From Antarctobacter albus (GTDB lineage: Bacteria > Pseudomonadota > Alphaproteobacteria > Rhodobacterales > Rhodobacteraceae), in NCBI RefSeq assembly GCF_900101505.1, contig NZ_FMZI01000010.1, positions 1 through 64,000 of the forward strand: a stretch of DNA of 64,000 nucleotides, read 5' to 3'. Position 1 is the first letter of the stretch. Every line of letters starts with the position of its first letter. Below the pieces are notes generated by a model that was not told the DNA's origin, did no database searches, and saw nothing but the letters and a program-made list of their open reading frames with translations. Positions 43,607-53,715 of this stretch are shown here, in pieces. A program made the translations under genes and the position numbers.

Positions 43607-43798
43607 GATGTCTCAGGCAATTCTGATATAGACATGGCAGGTCTTCGATTCCAGAGGGCTGCGTATAGACGCCAAATGTGGTGCCCGGAATACACTATTT
43701 GACTGGCGAGACTTTTGGGGTCCGTCCATCGCCGGACAGATTGCAGTTTCAAAACCTGCGGGTCGGCCAATTTCCGTCTTGCCGTGCCCGCCGCCCGT

Positions 43799-44341
43799 TC
43801 AGCCCGCCCCGCGCAAGGCCCTTGCTGCGACGATCCCGGCCAGCGCGCCGAAGAAATGGGATTCCCAGCTGACTCCGGGCTGTCCCGGCAGAACGCCCCA
43901 GACCATCGTGCCATAGATCACGGCGACGCCGACCGCCACCAGCAACGGCACAAGGCGTCTTTCGACAAGTCCACGCGCCACGAGAAAGCCGAACCAGCCG
44001 AATATCAGCCCCGAGGCGCCGACATGGATCGCCGCGGTGCCGAATACCCAGACGCCCAGGCCGCCCAGGAGGACGATGAGCAGCGAAGCCATGAGCGCCA
44101 CCGAACGGGCCGTCAAGATCAGAAGCGCGCCCAGCACCGCCAGCGGCGCGGTATTGGCCGCTGCATGGGTGAGGGAGCCGTGCAGCAGTGGCATGAAGAC
44201 GATGCCGTCCAGCCCGCCCAGCGACCTTGGTTTGAGGCCCAGCCAGCCATTAAGAGCGTAGCCGGTCAGCAGGTTGACTGCCTCCACGCCCCAGATCACG
44301 GCCAGAAGGGCGGCCAGCCCCCCGAAGTTCTTGAAATCCAA
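43799..44341 (-). CDS. Rhomboid-family intramembrane serine protease
   Basis: A 180-residue integral membrane protein with about six helices. Active-site features are HVGASGLIFGWFGF (GxSG, catalytic Ser) and SWESHFFGALAG (catalytic His), plus the upstream LLHGSLTHAAANTAPL motif (HxxxN). Rhomboids cleave single-pass membrane proteins within or near their helices. It lies 262 bases upstream of the coiled-coil/Hsp100 operon in the same orientation; a link to the bitopic proteins of that system is possible but only a guess. Confidence 0.9.
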   Translation of the reverse strand: MDFKNFGGLAALLAVIWGVEAVNLLTGYALNGWLGLKPRSLGGLDGIVFMPLLHGSLTHAAANTAPLAVLGALLILTARSVALMASLLIVLLGGLGVWVFGTAAIHVGASGLIFGWFGFLVARGLVERRLVPLLVAVGVAVIYGTMVWGVLPGQPGVSWESHFFGALAGIVAARALRGAG

Positions 44342-44366
44342 TGTGCCAATCCATCCATGACCACGG

Positions 44367-44390
44367 CCCCGGCCAGCATCCCGGCCGGGG
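44367..44390. terminator. GC-rich hairpin between the cytochrome and rhomboid genes
   Basis: CCCCGGCC / GGCCGGGG with an 8-base loop. A T-rich tail (TTCTTT) follows only on the + strand, while both neighbouring genes are on the minus strand, so for them it would be a stem without a U run. It probably still reduces readthrough from the cytochrome gene. Confidence 0.5.
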
Positions 44391-44433
44391 TTCTTTCATC
44401 ATGGCCCAAAGATCCGCCCGGCGGAACCGGGCG

Positions 44434-47400
44434 TCAGGGCAGTTGCGCCGTGTCGCCCTGGATCTTCAGTTTCCAGTTCTCGATCAGCGTGCCCTTGGTC
44501 TTGAGCCGGCTGGCAAGGTAATACAGTCGCTGCGTCGCCGGCCCGTCTGGGGCGGTTTCGAAGCGCTGCTTGAGGTAGTAGGGCGGGATCGCCTGCGAAT
44601 AGAGCGTGGCATGTACGGTCACGCTCGTGGGATCGACACCATCGGGCAGGGCGATCTTGTAGGTCAGCTCGTCCTTGCCCGCCATCACGCCCGCGTCCTC
44701 TGCTGCGCGGCCTTCGGGCATCGTGGCCTTCATGAAGGCGGCAGTCACGTCCGAGGTTCCGAACCGTTTCTCAAAGGCCTCTGTCCCCGGTTTCGCGGCG
44801 CCCCAGGGCAGCAGGCGGTTGTCCTTGGGGTGATAGACCCGGTGGACAAAGCTGGTGGTGAACTGCTTGTTCGCGTTCTGGGTCAACTCTTCGTAGATCT
44901 GCACCTGTGTCTGGTCGTCGATCAGGTCGTGATGCGGTTGATACAAAGCCTCTGTCGCGCCCTCCGGGACAAAATCCAGGAACTCTGTCTTCAGCGGATC
45001 GCCGTCCGGCCCGATGATGACTCCGGCGCCATTTGTGCACCCCGAACACCAGACCTGTTTGCCCGTGGCATCGGTCACGCGGACCTCGAGGAAGGCGCGG
45101 CGGAAACCGACGCCCGAGGGCAGGCGGTGCCCGGTCTTGTTGTCGACGGTGACAAGTGCCGTCAGGGTGCCGCCGCTGCCAGTCAGGCTCTGGATCTTCA
45201 CATCCGCCGTTTCGTCCCGCGCCTGCAGGGCCATCGTGTCCATCGACAACTGGGCGCCGTTCGTGGCGTAGGTCATGGGGTCTTTCGGCCCCAGCCCCAT
45301 TTCCTCGTCGAACTGCGATAGCATGGCGACCATGAAGGCGTTGAGCCCCACGAAACTGTGGCGCTTGTAATTGTCGCGGAAGGGCACCTCGATCTCGTCC
45401 TGCGGCAGGGCATGCGGCACGTCGGGCAGGTTGGTGTCCTGGATCGAGGCGATCTGCGTGGTGAGGCCGTCGATCTTGATCTTGCCGTCCAGCGTTTCGA
45501 AATTGCCCTTCATGTGGCAATCTTGGCAGGATCGGGCGGTGCCCGCGTCGGCGTATTGGCTGTTCTTCCATTCGAGGAAGGTGGCCTGTTCGACCGAGTG
45601 CTGGAACTTGACCAGCGGTTCGCGGTAGGTGGCGCCGTATTGATCGGACAGAAAGCTGACGGCGTTCTGCGCGGCCTTGTTCAGAACCGCCTGTTCGGCA
45701 GCGGTAAAGCCGGGCAAGGGGGCATCGGTGGGGGCGTCCACGTTGGGCAGGTTGATGGTGTGGCAGGCGCCGCACATCTCGCTGTCCTTGATATAGTCGT
45801 CATGCACCGGGGTGATGCCCATCGCGTTTTCCATCGGCTTCTGGCGGACATCGGCAAAGGGGCCGATCAGCTTGTCCGCCGGGGTCATGCGGAAGACGCC
45901 GGTTGTGCCGTTCATCAGGTAGGTGTCCAGCGGGTTGTAGTCCGGCTGTCCCTCGGCCCGTTCCGGGGGCGCGATGTGGTGGCAGACCGAACAGGAAATG
46001 CCCTCGCGCGCCAGGTTGCCATAGACGTGGTACTCATAGGTCCCGTCGGCGACCTGCTTGTCCTTTTGCTCGGTCGTCAGGGGTGTGTGCAGCAGCGCGT
46101 AGTCGGGTTTGAAGACATTGCCGTCCAGCCCCAGGTCGGGGTTGTCATGCGCGTCGATTTCCAGCTGTCGCTGGCCCATCGCGCCGTGGCAGGACAGGCA
46201 GGTGGTGCCAAGGTTGTCCGACAGCTCGCCCGCGCCGGCCTGTTTCAACAGGGCGAATTCGGATTCCAGCTGGGCGTAGAAGATCGGGTCACGCCCGGCG
46301 AGGCCCATCGGTGACCAGCGCCATTCGCCGTATTCCGAGATGTTGTAGCCCTTGCCGTAGTCCGACCCGGTCTTGATGAACATGGTCACGCCCGAGGGCG
46401 CCCCGCCGAGACCGCCGTGGCAACCGACGCAATTGTCCGAGGTCAGGAAATGCTGGGTGTCGTTCGGGCGGGCGGGGACGTGGTCCAGCCATTCGCTGGG
46501 CAGGGTCTGCAACTGCGCCCGCGCGATGTCGATCCCGTCCGTGGGCGGGAACATGGCGGTGAATTCTTTGTTGACCTCGACCGGCGAGGCCTTGGCCGCC
46601 GCCACATGCGCGGCGCGCATCGCGCCCGGATCATGGGCGTCACTCAGGTAGGACGTGATCATTGCCGACAGGTCGGCCCCAAAGGCCGGTTTCTGCGGCT
46701 TGGGCAGGTCGCGCCAGCTTTCATCGACACGAAAGATCAGCGGATCGTCGGGATAGCCCTCGACGTTTTCCAGCGCGGAAAAGATCAGCTCCTCGGCGGC
46801 GGAGGCATGGCAGCGCATGCACATCCCGTCGCCCCCTGCGCCGAGGGGCGGGCTGTAGGGCGGTTCAAAACTGTCGATCACGGGCTTGCGCGCGGCCATG
46901 TCGTCCTTGTCTGCGAAATAGACCGAGGCAAAGAACCAGCCGCCGTGCGACAGGGAACTGTCCTTGACCATGACGGTCCAGTTCAGGCCGCCGGTGTCAT
47001 AGGCGAAATCGGTCAGTTCCGCGTCGACCTTGGCGGGTTCGTCCGGGTACTGCGCCACCAGCGCGGCGCGGTACTCGTTGTAGCGGGCGGCGGGTGGGGT
47101 CACCATCTCCTTGATGACGATGGCGCCGTCCGGAATGGCCCCGGTCCGTCCGCCTTCCAGCCAGGTGATGAGCTCGGGCGAGTAGTACATGCGCACCGCC
47201 GGGTGGATGCCAAAGCTCATATTGAAAACAAAGGGCCCGGTGTCGCGCCACCGCTTGTCTCGCTTCCAGTTCAGCCCGACGTATTCGCGACGGGCGATCC
47301 AGGGAAAGAGGACCTTTTCGTAGTCGATCAGCGGCAGGCTGCCGGGCAAGGGCAGGTCCGCGGGTTTGGCGGTCCCGCCCGGGTCATATACGGGATCGGC

Positions 47401-47478
47401 CGCCTGTTGGGCGGCGGTCAGGGGGGCCAGAACCTGGCACAGGCACAGAACCAAAGCGAAAATTCCAGGACGCCGCAT
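44434..47478 (-). CDS. Multihaem cytochrome c with six CXXCH motifs
   Basis: Exported protein of 1,014 residues with a signal peptide (MRRPGIFALVLCLCQVLAP, cleavage near TAAQQ). Six haem-binding CXXCH motifs are spread over its middle: CMRCH, CVGCH, CLSCH, CSVCH, CGACH and CQDCH. A CSGC without His occurs later (VWCSGCTNG). The C-terminal 350 residues are beta-rich. Start 47478 follows GGAG; an upstream start at 47505 is less likely. It would work in the periplasm as an electron-transfer protein or oxidoreductase. No partner genes for a named pathway are adjacent, so the redox substrate is unknown. Confidence 0.85.
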   Translation of the reverse strand: MRRPGIFALVLCLCQVLAPLTAAQQAADPVYDPGGTAKPADLPLPGSLPLIDYEKVLFPWIARREYVGLNWKRDKRWRDTGPFVFNMSFGIHPAVRMYYSPELITWLEGGRTGAIPDGAIVIKEMVTPPAARYNEYRAALVAQYPDEPAKVDAELTDFAYDTGGLNWTVMVKDSSLSHGGWFFASVYFADKDDMAARKPVIDSFEPPYSPPLGAGGDGMCMRCHASAAEELIFSALENVEGYPDDPLIFRVDESWRDLPKPQKPAFGADLSAMITSYLSDAHDPGAMRAAHVAAAKASPVEVNKEFTAMFPPTDGIDIARAQLQTLPSEWLDHVPARPNDTQHFLTSDNCVGCHGGLGGAPSGVTMFIKTGSDYGKGYNISEYGEWRWSPMGLAGRDPIFYAQLESEFALLKQAGAGELSDNLGTTCLSCHGAMGQRQLEIDAHDNPDLGLDGNVFKPDYALLHTPLTTEQKDKQVADGTYEYHVYGNLAREGISCSVCHHIAPPERAEGQPDYNPLDTYLMNGTTGVFRMTPADKLIGPFADVRQKPMENAMGITPVHDDYIKDSEMCGACHTINLPNVDAPTDAPLPGFTAAEQAVLNKAAQNAVSFLSDQYGATYREPLVKFQHSVEQATFLEWKNSQYADAGTARSCQDCHMKGNFETLDGKIKIDGLTTQIASIQDTNLPDVPHALPQDEIEVPFRDNYKRHSFVGLNAFMVAMLSQFDEEMGLGPKDPMTYATNGAQLSMDTMALQARDETADVKIQSLTGSGGTLTALVTVDNKTGHRLPSGVGFRRAFLEVRVTDATGKQVWCSGCTNGAGVIIGPDGDPLKTEFLDFVPEGATEALYQPHHDLIDDQTQVQIYEELTQNANKQFTTSFVHRVYHPKDNRLLPWGAAKPGTEAFEKRFGTSDVTAAFMKATMPEGRAAEDAGVMAGKDELTYKIALPDGVDPTSVTVHATLYSQAIPPYYLKQRFETAPDGPATQRLYYLASRLKTKGTLIENWKLKIQGDTAQLP

Positions 47479-47583
47479 GATCAACTCCGATTGAAAATCA
47501 ATCACTAGAGTCGCCTAAAAGGCGATTCGGCGAAACCTGCAGAATGAAAAAAATGTGAGTGGCGTGTTTCGGCCGGCCCGGAC

Positions 47584-48828
47584 TCAGAACTTTGGCCGAC
47601 CGAATTGCCAGTCCGGCCAGTGCTTGCGCATCTCGGTGGCATCGTCGCGTTCGGTGATCCCGGCGTCCAGGAAATTCTGGTGCAGGCGGGCCAAAGCGGT
47701 CCGGTCCAGCGTGACGCCAAGGCCGGGGCCATCGGGGACGCGCAGCCGCCCGTTGCGAAAGGCCAGCTTGCCGCCCTCGATCACCTCGTCCGTCTGCCAG
47801 GGCGAATGCGTGTCGCAATCATAGGTCAGGTTCGGGGTGGCGGCGGCGAGGTGGGTCATCGCCGCCAGGCTGATGCCCAGGTGAGAGTTCGAATGCATCG
47901 ACAGGCCCAGCCCCCAGATTTCGCAGATCTTCGCCAGCTCGCGGCTGGCCTGCAGCCCGCCCCAGTAATGGTGATCGCTGAGGATCACGCGAAAGGCGTC
48001 CTGCGCCATGTTGGCGGGCAGGTGGCTGGGATGGACGACATACATGTTGGTTGCCAGCGGAATATCCGTGGCGGCCTGCACGCGCGCGTTGCCCTCGATC
48101 CCGACGGTCGGGTCCTCCAGGTACTCGATCAGCCCCTCGAGTTGGGGCAAGAGGCGCAGGGTGGTCTCGACCGTCCAGCCGCCGTTGGGGTCGATCCGCA
48201 GCGGCGCCTCGGGGAAGGCGGCGCGCAGGGCGCGCAAGCCTTCGATTTCCTCCTCGGGCGGCAGGATGCCGGCCTTGAGCTTGATGGCGTCGAAACCATG
48301 TAACTCCTTGAAACGGTGCGCCTCATCGACAAGCTGTTCCGGTGTCAGCACCTCTCCCCAATCGTCGGGATCGGCGCCGGAATGGCCGGCAAACTTGTAA
48401 AAGAGGTAGGCCGAAAAGGGCACATCGTCCCGCACCTGCCCGCCCAGTAGGTCGCAGACCCGCCGCCCGGTGGTTTTCCCCAGCGCGTCCCACAGGGCGA
48501 CCTCGACCGCGCCGACGACGCGCGGCAAAAGCCGTTCATCGCCGGAATAGCCCTCATGGCCGCCTCTCACGGCCTGCCGGGCGCGCGCCCAGAGGCCGTT
48601 CAGGTCGGTCACCACCAGCCCAGGCAGCAAGGGGGCCAATGCCGCCAGCCCGTCCAGCACGGCACGGGTGCCATAGCTTTCGCCAAGGCCGATCACGCCG
48701 CCTTCGGTCTCGACCTCGATGATCGAGCGCAGGGCAAAGGGCTGGTGACAGCCCGCGTTGTTCAGGAGCGGCGGGTCGTAGAATGCGATCGGGGTGACGC
48801 GCAGCTCGGCGATGCGGGTGTCAGGCAT
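47584..48828 (-). CDS. Glucarate dehydratase-subgroup enolase-superfamily enzyme
   Basis: A 414-residue enolase-superfamily member. The motifs match the glucarate dehydratase group: KLKAG (KxK), RIDPNGGW, YLEDPT, SDHHYWGG, and the His-containing SMHSNSHLGISLAAMTH, then YDCDTHSPWQ. These enzymes dehydrate D-glucarate/L-idarate to 5-keto-4-deoxyglucarate, the substrate of KdgD, which is encoded at the other end of this divergon (61344). The last gene of the leftward operon; its start overlaps the previous gene by 8 bases. Function is well supported at subgroup level, exact substrate less so. Confidence 0.8.
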   Translation of the reverse strand: MPDTRIAELRVTPIAFYDPPLLNNAGCHQPFALRSIIEVETEGGVIGLGESYGTRAVLDGLAALAPLLPGLVVTDLNGLWARARQAVRGGHEGYSGDERLLPRVVGAVEVALWDALGKTTGRRVCDLLGGQVRDDVPFSAYLFYKFAGHSGADPDDWGEVLTPEQLVDEAHRFKELHGFDAIKLKAGILPPEEEIEGLRALRAAFPEAPLRIDPNGGWTVETTLRLLPQLEGLIEYLEDPTVGIEGNARVQAATDIPLATNMYVVHPSHLPANMAQDAFRVILSDHHYWGGLQASRELAKICEIWGLGLSMHSNSHLGISLAAMTHLAAATPNLTYDCDTHSPWQTDEVIEGGKLAFRNGRLRVPDGPGLGVTLDRTALARLHQNFLDAGITERDDATEMRKHWPDWQFGRPKF

Positions 48829-49975
48829 TCACGAGGTTCCCCTTGATGTAATCCATGTTCAGATCCTGACCCAGGCCCGGATCCTCGCGCCCGTGGACAT
48901 AGCCTTCGGCGTCCATCTCGTCGTCGATGCGGTTCTGGTATTCCTTGGGCGCGTCGTAGTCGATGAACGGATGCAGCAGCCCGCGTTCATAGAAGCTGGT
49001 ATTGTGGATCGCCAGCGCGACCGACAGGTTGCCGGCGCCGGTGCCGTGCATCTCGGTCGACATGTGGAAACACTCTGCCATGTTGGCGATCTTCATCGCC
49101 GGGCTGATCCCGCCCACGTCCCAGACGCCGGCGCGGACGATGTCGCAGGCATCGTGCTTGACCCATTCGGCGCGGGTCCAGTGCTTGCCGGTCATGGTCT
49201 CGGGGCCGAGAATGTTCAGGGGCGTGTTCTGCGTCAACCACTTGTAAGAGGACATGGATGCCTCTTCCATCGGCTCTTCCATCCAGCGGAAATCGAGCTC
49301 TGCCAGCTTGTTGGCCAGCCAGAGGACCTCTGTTCGCGAATAGAAGTGATGCGGGTCCAGCATCAGGGGAACATCCGGTCCCACCGCCTCTCGCACGGCG
49401 GCGCAGGCCTGGTAGTCCTTTTTCGGATCGGGCGCGCCGGGCATTGGGGGCATCCAGCCATGCAGCTTGACCGCCTTGTAGCCGCGGGTATTCACCATCC
49501 AGTCGGCAAAGCGGGCGTAATCCTCGGGCGTTGCCAGCCCGTTTTCCAGGTCGTCGCCGCACATGGTCGAGCCATAGGCGAGGATCCTGGGCCGCGCGCC
49601 GCCCAGCAGCTTCCAGACCGGCTGGCCCGACACCTTGCCCTTGAGATCCCAAAGCGCGAGGTCGACCGCTGCCAGCACGCGGTCGGTCAACAACCCACCC
49701 CCCAGCCGCTGCCACTTGTAGACCTTGTACCAGAGCTGTTCGGTGCAGAGCGGGTCCTGTCCGATCAGGTTGGGCCGCACGAAACGGTCAAGCAGCGGTT
49801 CTGCCATGTCCTGCGGCCGGGTGACGACATGGCCCTGGTGGCCGTCATCGGTGGTGATGGTCAGCAGGCCCGAGGTGGTGTCGCTTTCGGGTCCGGGGTG
49901 GCCGTGGCCGTCACTGTCGCGGACCATGCTGGTCTTGTGGCGGAAGGTCCTGGCGGTGATCGTCTCGATTTTCAT
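48821..49975 (-). CDS. Enolase-superfamily dehydratase (mandelate racemase group, KxH type)
   Basis: A 384-residue enolase-superfamily enzyme distinct from its neighbour. It has VKLHGW (KxH instead of KxK), metal ligands in LDPHHF, MEEPM and GPETM, and a His in TEMHGTGAGN. The N-terminus includes a His/Gly-rich loop (DSDGHGHPG) that should close over the active site. KxH members include dehydratases of acid sugars and tartrate-like substrates. It overlaps the hydrolase gene (ATGA) and the glucarate-dehydratase-type gene, so all three are cotranslated. Substrate cannot be fixed from sequence. Confidence 0.75.
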   Translation of the reverse strand: MKIETITARTFRHKTSMVRDSDGHGHPGPESDTTSGLLTITTDDGHQGHVVTRPQDMAEPLLDRFVRPNLIGQDPLCTEQLWYKVYKWQRLGGGLLTDRVLAAVDLALWDLKGKVSGQPVWKLLGGARPRILAYGSTMCGDDLENGLATPEDYARFADWMVNTRGYKAVKLHGWMPPMPGAPDPKKDYQACAAVREAVGPDVPLMLDPHHFYSRTEVLWLANKLAELDFRWMEEPMEEASMSSYKWLTQNTPLNILGPETMTGKHWTRAEWVKHDACDIVRAGVWDVGGISPAMKIANMAECFHMSTEMHGTGAGNLSVALAIHNTSFYERGLLHPFIDYDAPKEYQNRIDDEMDAEGYVHGREDPGLGQDLNMDYIKGNLVNA

Positions 49976-50841
49976 GGCTGCTCCGGATCGGCAAGAAAGC
50001 GCGCCGCCCGCGTCAGGCAGGCGTCGGCGGCGGGCACAAGGCGCCCGCGGTTGATGAAACCATGTGTCACGCCGGGTTCGACGTGCAGGCTGTGGGGGAT
50101 GGAAAGCAGGGTCAGCCGTTCGGCCAGCGTGGTCGTGTCATCGCGCAGCACGTCGATCCCGGCGGCGATCAGGCAGCTGGGCGGCAGCAGGCGCAACTGG
50201 CCGTCGCTCGCCTTGAGCTGGCACAGGCGCGGGTCGGTGGCATGGGCGCCCTGCGGGTCGTAGAGCGAGAACAACTCCTGCATCCGGGCGCGGGTCAGGC
50301 CGAACCCCTCGGCATAGCGGCGATAGCTGGGCGTTTCGAAATCGTCGCCGAAGACGCCATAGAACAGGACAAGGCCCTGAACGGGGGCGTCGAAGGCCAG
50401 GGCCAGCGCCAGGTTGCCCCCGGCAGAGGCCCCGGCCAGCACGAAGGGGCGGTCGGGATAGCGGCCGCGAAACTGGTCCAGCGCGGCGCGGCAATCCTCC
50501 AGCCCGGCGGGAAAGGGGTGTTCGGGTGCCAGCCGGTAAGAGATCGAGATCACCGTGCAGCCGCTGTCGCGCGCCATGATCTGGCAGGCGCGTTCATTCA
50601 GCGCGATGGAGCCGCCGGTCCAGCCGCCGCCGTGGATATAGAGCATCACCGGGCCGGCGGCCGCGCCGTTGTAGACGCGCGCCGCCTGCGACTGGCCCGC
50701 TGCTCCGGTATAGTCGGTGTCCTCGGTCGGCGCCCAGTCGGCGCCCTCGGCCCAGAAGGTCGCGGCCTCGGAGTCGGACAGGTTTTCATGCGTCCGGATC
50801 GCCTCGGCCATGCCGGGGGCAAGCTGGTCCTCTTCGGTCAT
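49972..50841 (-). CDS. Alpha/beta hydrolase, hormone-sensitive lipase (HSL) family
   Basis: A 289-residue cytoplasmic esterase-type enzyme. The oxyanion HGGGW motif (about residue 70), the nucleophile elbow GASAGG (about 138), an Asp in GIDVLRDD and a His in VTHGF form the expected apparatus of the HSL family. It could deacylate or delactonise imported sugar-acid esters. It overlaps the ABC ATPase gene and the enolase gene by 4 bases each, so it belongs to the uptake and catabolic operon. Confidence 0.8.
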   Translation of the reverse strand: MTEEDQLAPGMAEAIRTHENLSDSEAATFWAEGADWAPTEDTDYTGAAGQSQAARVYNGAAAGPVMLYIHGGGWTGGSIALNERACQIMARDSGCTVISISYRLAPEHPFPAGLEDCRAALDQFRGRYPDRPFVLAGASAGGNLALALAFDAPVQGLVLFYGVFGDDFETPSYRRYAEGFGLTRARMQELFSLYDPQGAHATDPRLCQLKASDGQLRLLPPSCLIAAGIDVLRDDTTTLAERLTLLSIPHSLHVEPGVTHGFINRGRLVPAADACLTRAARFLADPEQP

Positions 50842-52526
50842 GTTTCGGTCACGTAGCGGTGGCGCTGGCGGGTGCCGCGCAGTTTCGGATCGGGGATCGG
50901 GACCGAGGACAGCAGAGCCTTGGTATAGGGGTGCTGCGGGTTGGTGATGATCTCCTCAGTCTCGCCGATCTCGACGATCTTGCCACGGTACATCACCGCC
51001 ACCCGGTCGCAGAAATAGCGGATCACCGCCATGTCATGGCTGATGAAGATGAAGGACAGCCCCATCTCGGCCTGGAGTTTCAGTAGCAGGTCCAGCACCT
51101 GCGTACGGATCGACACGTCCAGCGCCGAGGTCGGTTCGTCCGCGATCACCAGACGGGGTTCCAGCGCGATGGCCCGGGCGACGACGATCCTCTGTCTCTG
51201 TCCGCCCGAGAACGCATGCGGGTAGCGTTCCATCATGCCCGGGTCCAGCCCGACCTCGGTCAGCAGTTTCGCGACCCGGTCCTCAAGCTCCTGTCCCTTG
51301 GCGATGCCGTTCACGATCAGCGGTTCGGCGATGATCTGCTTGACCGTCATGCGCGGGTTCAGCGAGGCGAAAGGGTCCTGGAAGATCATGCGGATCTGCT
51401 TGCGCGTGTCGCGCAGCTGGTTCTTGTTCGCGGCGATGAGGTCGCGCCCGGCATAGTCGATCACACCGGCGTTCGGATCGTAGACACGTGCGATGCAGCG
51501 GCCCACGGTGGTCTTGCCCGATCCGCTTTCACCTACGATCCCAAGCGCCTCGCCCTGCTTGAGGTCGAAACTGACGCCATCGACGGCCTTGGTCACATCC
51601 GTCACGCGCTGGAAAAAGCCCTCTTTCTTCTCGAAACGCAGTTGCAGGTTCTCGACCCGCAGGATGTTGCCGCTGTCGCCCGCCGGGCGGACCTTGGCCG
51701 CCGCCGGTTCCTCCAGTCGCCGCACGGCGTTGAGAAGTTTCTGCGTGTAGGGGTGCTGCGGCGCTTCGAAGATCTGGTGGATGTCGCCCTGTTCGACGAC
51801 GTGGCCCTTTTCCATCACCACGACCTCGTCGGCGATCTCGGCCACCACGCCCATGTCGTGGGTGATGAACATGATCGCCATGCCAAGTTCGGTCTGGAGG
51901 TTTTTCATCAGGTCCAGGATCTCGGCCTGGGTGGTGACGTCCAGCGCGGTGGTCGGCTCATCCGCGATCAGCACGTCGGGGCGGCAGGACAGCGCCATCG
52001 CGATCATCGCCCGTTGCCGCATCCCGCCGGAGAATTCAAAGGCGTAACGGTCCACCGCCTTGTCCGGGTTGGGGATCTCAACCTGTTTCAGGACCTCGAT
52101 GGCCAGGTCGCGGGCCTCTTTTTTCGACACGTCGCGGTGCAGGCGGATGGCCTCGATGATCTGGCTGCCGATGGTGTGGACCGGGCTGAGCGACGACATC
52201 GGCTCCTGAAAGATCATCGCGATCCTTCCGCCGCGGATCTGGCGGATCGCGGGGCCGCGCGGGTCCAGCGCGGTCAGGTCGATCTCTGTCCCGTCGGGAT
52301 TGAACAGGATGCGCCCGCCGTTGATCTTGCCCGGCGGTGGAACCATGTTCAGGATCGTCCGCGCGGTCACGGATTTGCCCGATCCGGACTCGCCCACGAC
52401 GCAGGTTGTCTTGCCCCGGTGCAGGTCAAAGCTGATCCCGTGCAGCACGTCAAAGACGCCCTGCCGCATGGAAAACCCCAGGTTCAGGTCCTGGATCTGC
52501 AGGATGGGTTGCATGTCAGTGGCCAT
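50838..52526 (-). CDS. Opp/Dpp-family ABC transporter ATPase, two domains fused (GsiA-like)
   Basis: A 562-residue protein with two complete ABC ATPase domains, equivalent to DppD and DppF joined. Domain 1: Walker [10 protein letters not shown], signature FSGGMRQR, Walker [13 protein letters not shown]. Domain 2: [30 protein letters not shown]. Each is followed by the HPYT motif typical of oligopeptide/nickel-type C-terminal extensions. The start at 52526 (MATDMQP) overlaps the permease stop; a later ATG at 52514 is possible. It energises the two permeases encoded upstream. Confidence 0.9.
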   Translation of the reverse strand: MATDMQPILQIQDLNLGFSMRQGVFDVLHGISFDLHRGKTTCVVGESGSGKSVTARTILNMVPPPGKINGGRILFNPDGTEIDLTALDPRGPAIRQIRGGRIAMIFQEPMSSLSPVHTIGSQIIEAIRLHRDVSKKEARDLAIEVLKQVEIPNPDKAVDRYAFEFSGGMRQRAMIAMALSCRPDVLIADEPTTALDVTTQAEILDLMKNLQTELGMAIMFITHDMGVVAEIADEVVVMEKGHVVEQGDIHQIFEAPQHPYTQKLLNAVRRLEEPAAAKVRPAGDSGNILRVENLQLRFEKKEGFFQRVTDVTKAVDGVSFDLKQGEALGIVGESGSGKTTVGRCIARVYDPNAGVIDYAGRDLIAANKNQLRDTRKQIRMIFQDPFASLNPRMTVKQIIAEPLIVNGIAKGQELEDRVAKLLTEVGLDPGMMERYPHAFSGGQRQRIVVARAIALEPRLVIADEPTSALDVSIRTQVLDLLLKLQAEMGLSFIFISHDMAVIRYFCDRVAVMYRGKIVEIGETEEIITNPQHPYTKALLSSVPIPDPKLRGTRQRHRYVTET

Positions 52527-53715
52527 AAGGATCCGCGGCATCGCGCATGCCGTCCCCGAGAAAGTTGAAGGCAAGGACCGCGACGACGACAAAGCCGCCC
52601 GGAATGAAGAGCCAGGGCGCCTGGCTGATCGAGATGATGTTCTGCGCCTCTTTCAGCAGCACACCCCAGGAAATCGCCGGGGGTTGCAGGCCGAGGCCGA
52701 GAAAGGACAGCCCGGTTTCCGCAAGGATCATCAGCGGTATGGCCAGCGTCAGCGAGGCGATGATGTGCGACGACAGCGACGGCAGCATGTGGCGGAAGAT
52801 GATCCGCCCCTCTGACGCGCCATCCAGCCGGGCCGCGATGACGAAATCGTCGTTCTTCATCGCCAGGAATCGGCCCCGCACCACGCGGCCCAGTTCTGTC
52901 CAGCCGACGAGACTGACGATGAGGGTGATGACGAAATACTGCTGGTAGATCGGCCAGTCAGGCGGCAGGGAGGCGGCCAGCGCCAGCCAGATCGGGATCG
53001 TCGGCAGGCTGAGCACGAACTCGATCATGCGCTGGATAACCGCGTCGACGCGGCCGCCGTAATAGCCCGAGAGGCCCCCCAGCGTGATCCCCAGCACCAG
53101 GCTGATTGCCACCCCCACCAGGCCGATCGACATGGAAATCCGGGTGCCATAGAGGATGCGGCTGAACATGTCGCGGCCCAGCCTGTCTGCGCCGAAGATG
53201 AAGAATTTTTCGCGAGGGTCCTGCGTGGCAAAGAGGTGGCGATCGGTCTCCCACAGGCCCCAGAACTTGTAGTCGGCACCACGTCCGAACAGCGTCAGGT
53301 AGATCTTCTCTTCTGATTTGACGTAGCTGACGGCCAGCGAGGCGGGATCGCGCTGGCGGTCCATCTTCCAGACGTAGGGACGGATGCGGATGCCCTCGTC
53401 CGTGCGGTCGATCAGGTGGATCATCTGCGGCGGGTGATAGACCGCGCGCCGGTTCTGTTTCGTCGGGTCGTCGGGGGCCACGAACTCGGCAAAGATCGAG
53501 ACCAGGTACAGGAGCCCGATGATCCAGAGCGCGAAGACCGCCAACCGGTGCCGCTTGAACGCCCACCAGGTCAGCTGCCACTGCGAGGCGATGGCGACCT
53601 TGTCGGGCGCCTTGTCCGGGTCGATGGCCGGGGCGTCGTGCAAATGGCTTTCCGCCGGCACTGCCGCGCTGTGCGGGTCGTCCTCGGGGGTGGTGTTCGT
53701 GGTCGTGTCACTCAT
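52516..53715 (-). CDS. Opp/Dpp-family ABC permease (DppC type)
   Basis: Inner-membrane permease of 399 residues, longer than most DppC proteins because of an acidic N-terminal tail (NTTPEDDPHSAA) and a roughly 100-residue periplasmic insert after the first helix (IAEFVAPDDPTKQNRRAVYH onward). The loop AARLDGASEGRIIFRHMLPS is the EAA-like ATPase contact, preceded by GADRLGRDMFSRILYG. The start at 53715 overlaps the previous permease stop by 8 bases (ATGAGTGA). It pairs with the product of 53708-54694. Confidence 0.85.
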   Translation of the reverse strand: MSDTTTNTTPEDDPHSAAVPAESHLHDAPAIDPDKAPDKVAIASQWQLTWWAFKRHRLAVFALWIIGLLYLVSIFAEFVAPDDPTKQNRRAVYHPPQMIHLIDRTDEGIRIRPYVWKMDRQRDPASLAVSYVKSEEKIYLTLFGRGADYKFWGLWETDRHLFATQDPREKFFIFGADRLGRDMFSRILYGTRISMSIGLVGVAISLVLGITLGGLSGYYGGRVDAVIQRMIEFVLSLPTIPIWLALAASLPPDWPIYQQYFVITLIVSLVGWTELGRVVRGRFLAMKNDDFVIAARLDGASEGRIIFRHMLPSLSSHIIASLTLAIPLMILAETGLSFLGLGLQPPAISWGVLLKEAQNIISISQAPWLFIPGGFVVVAVLAFNFLGDGMRDAADPYGH

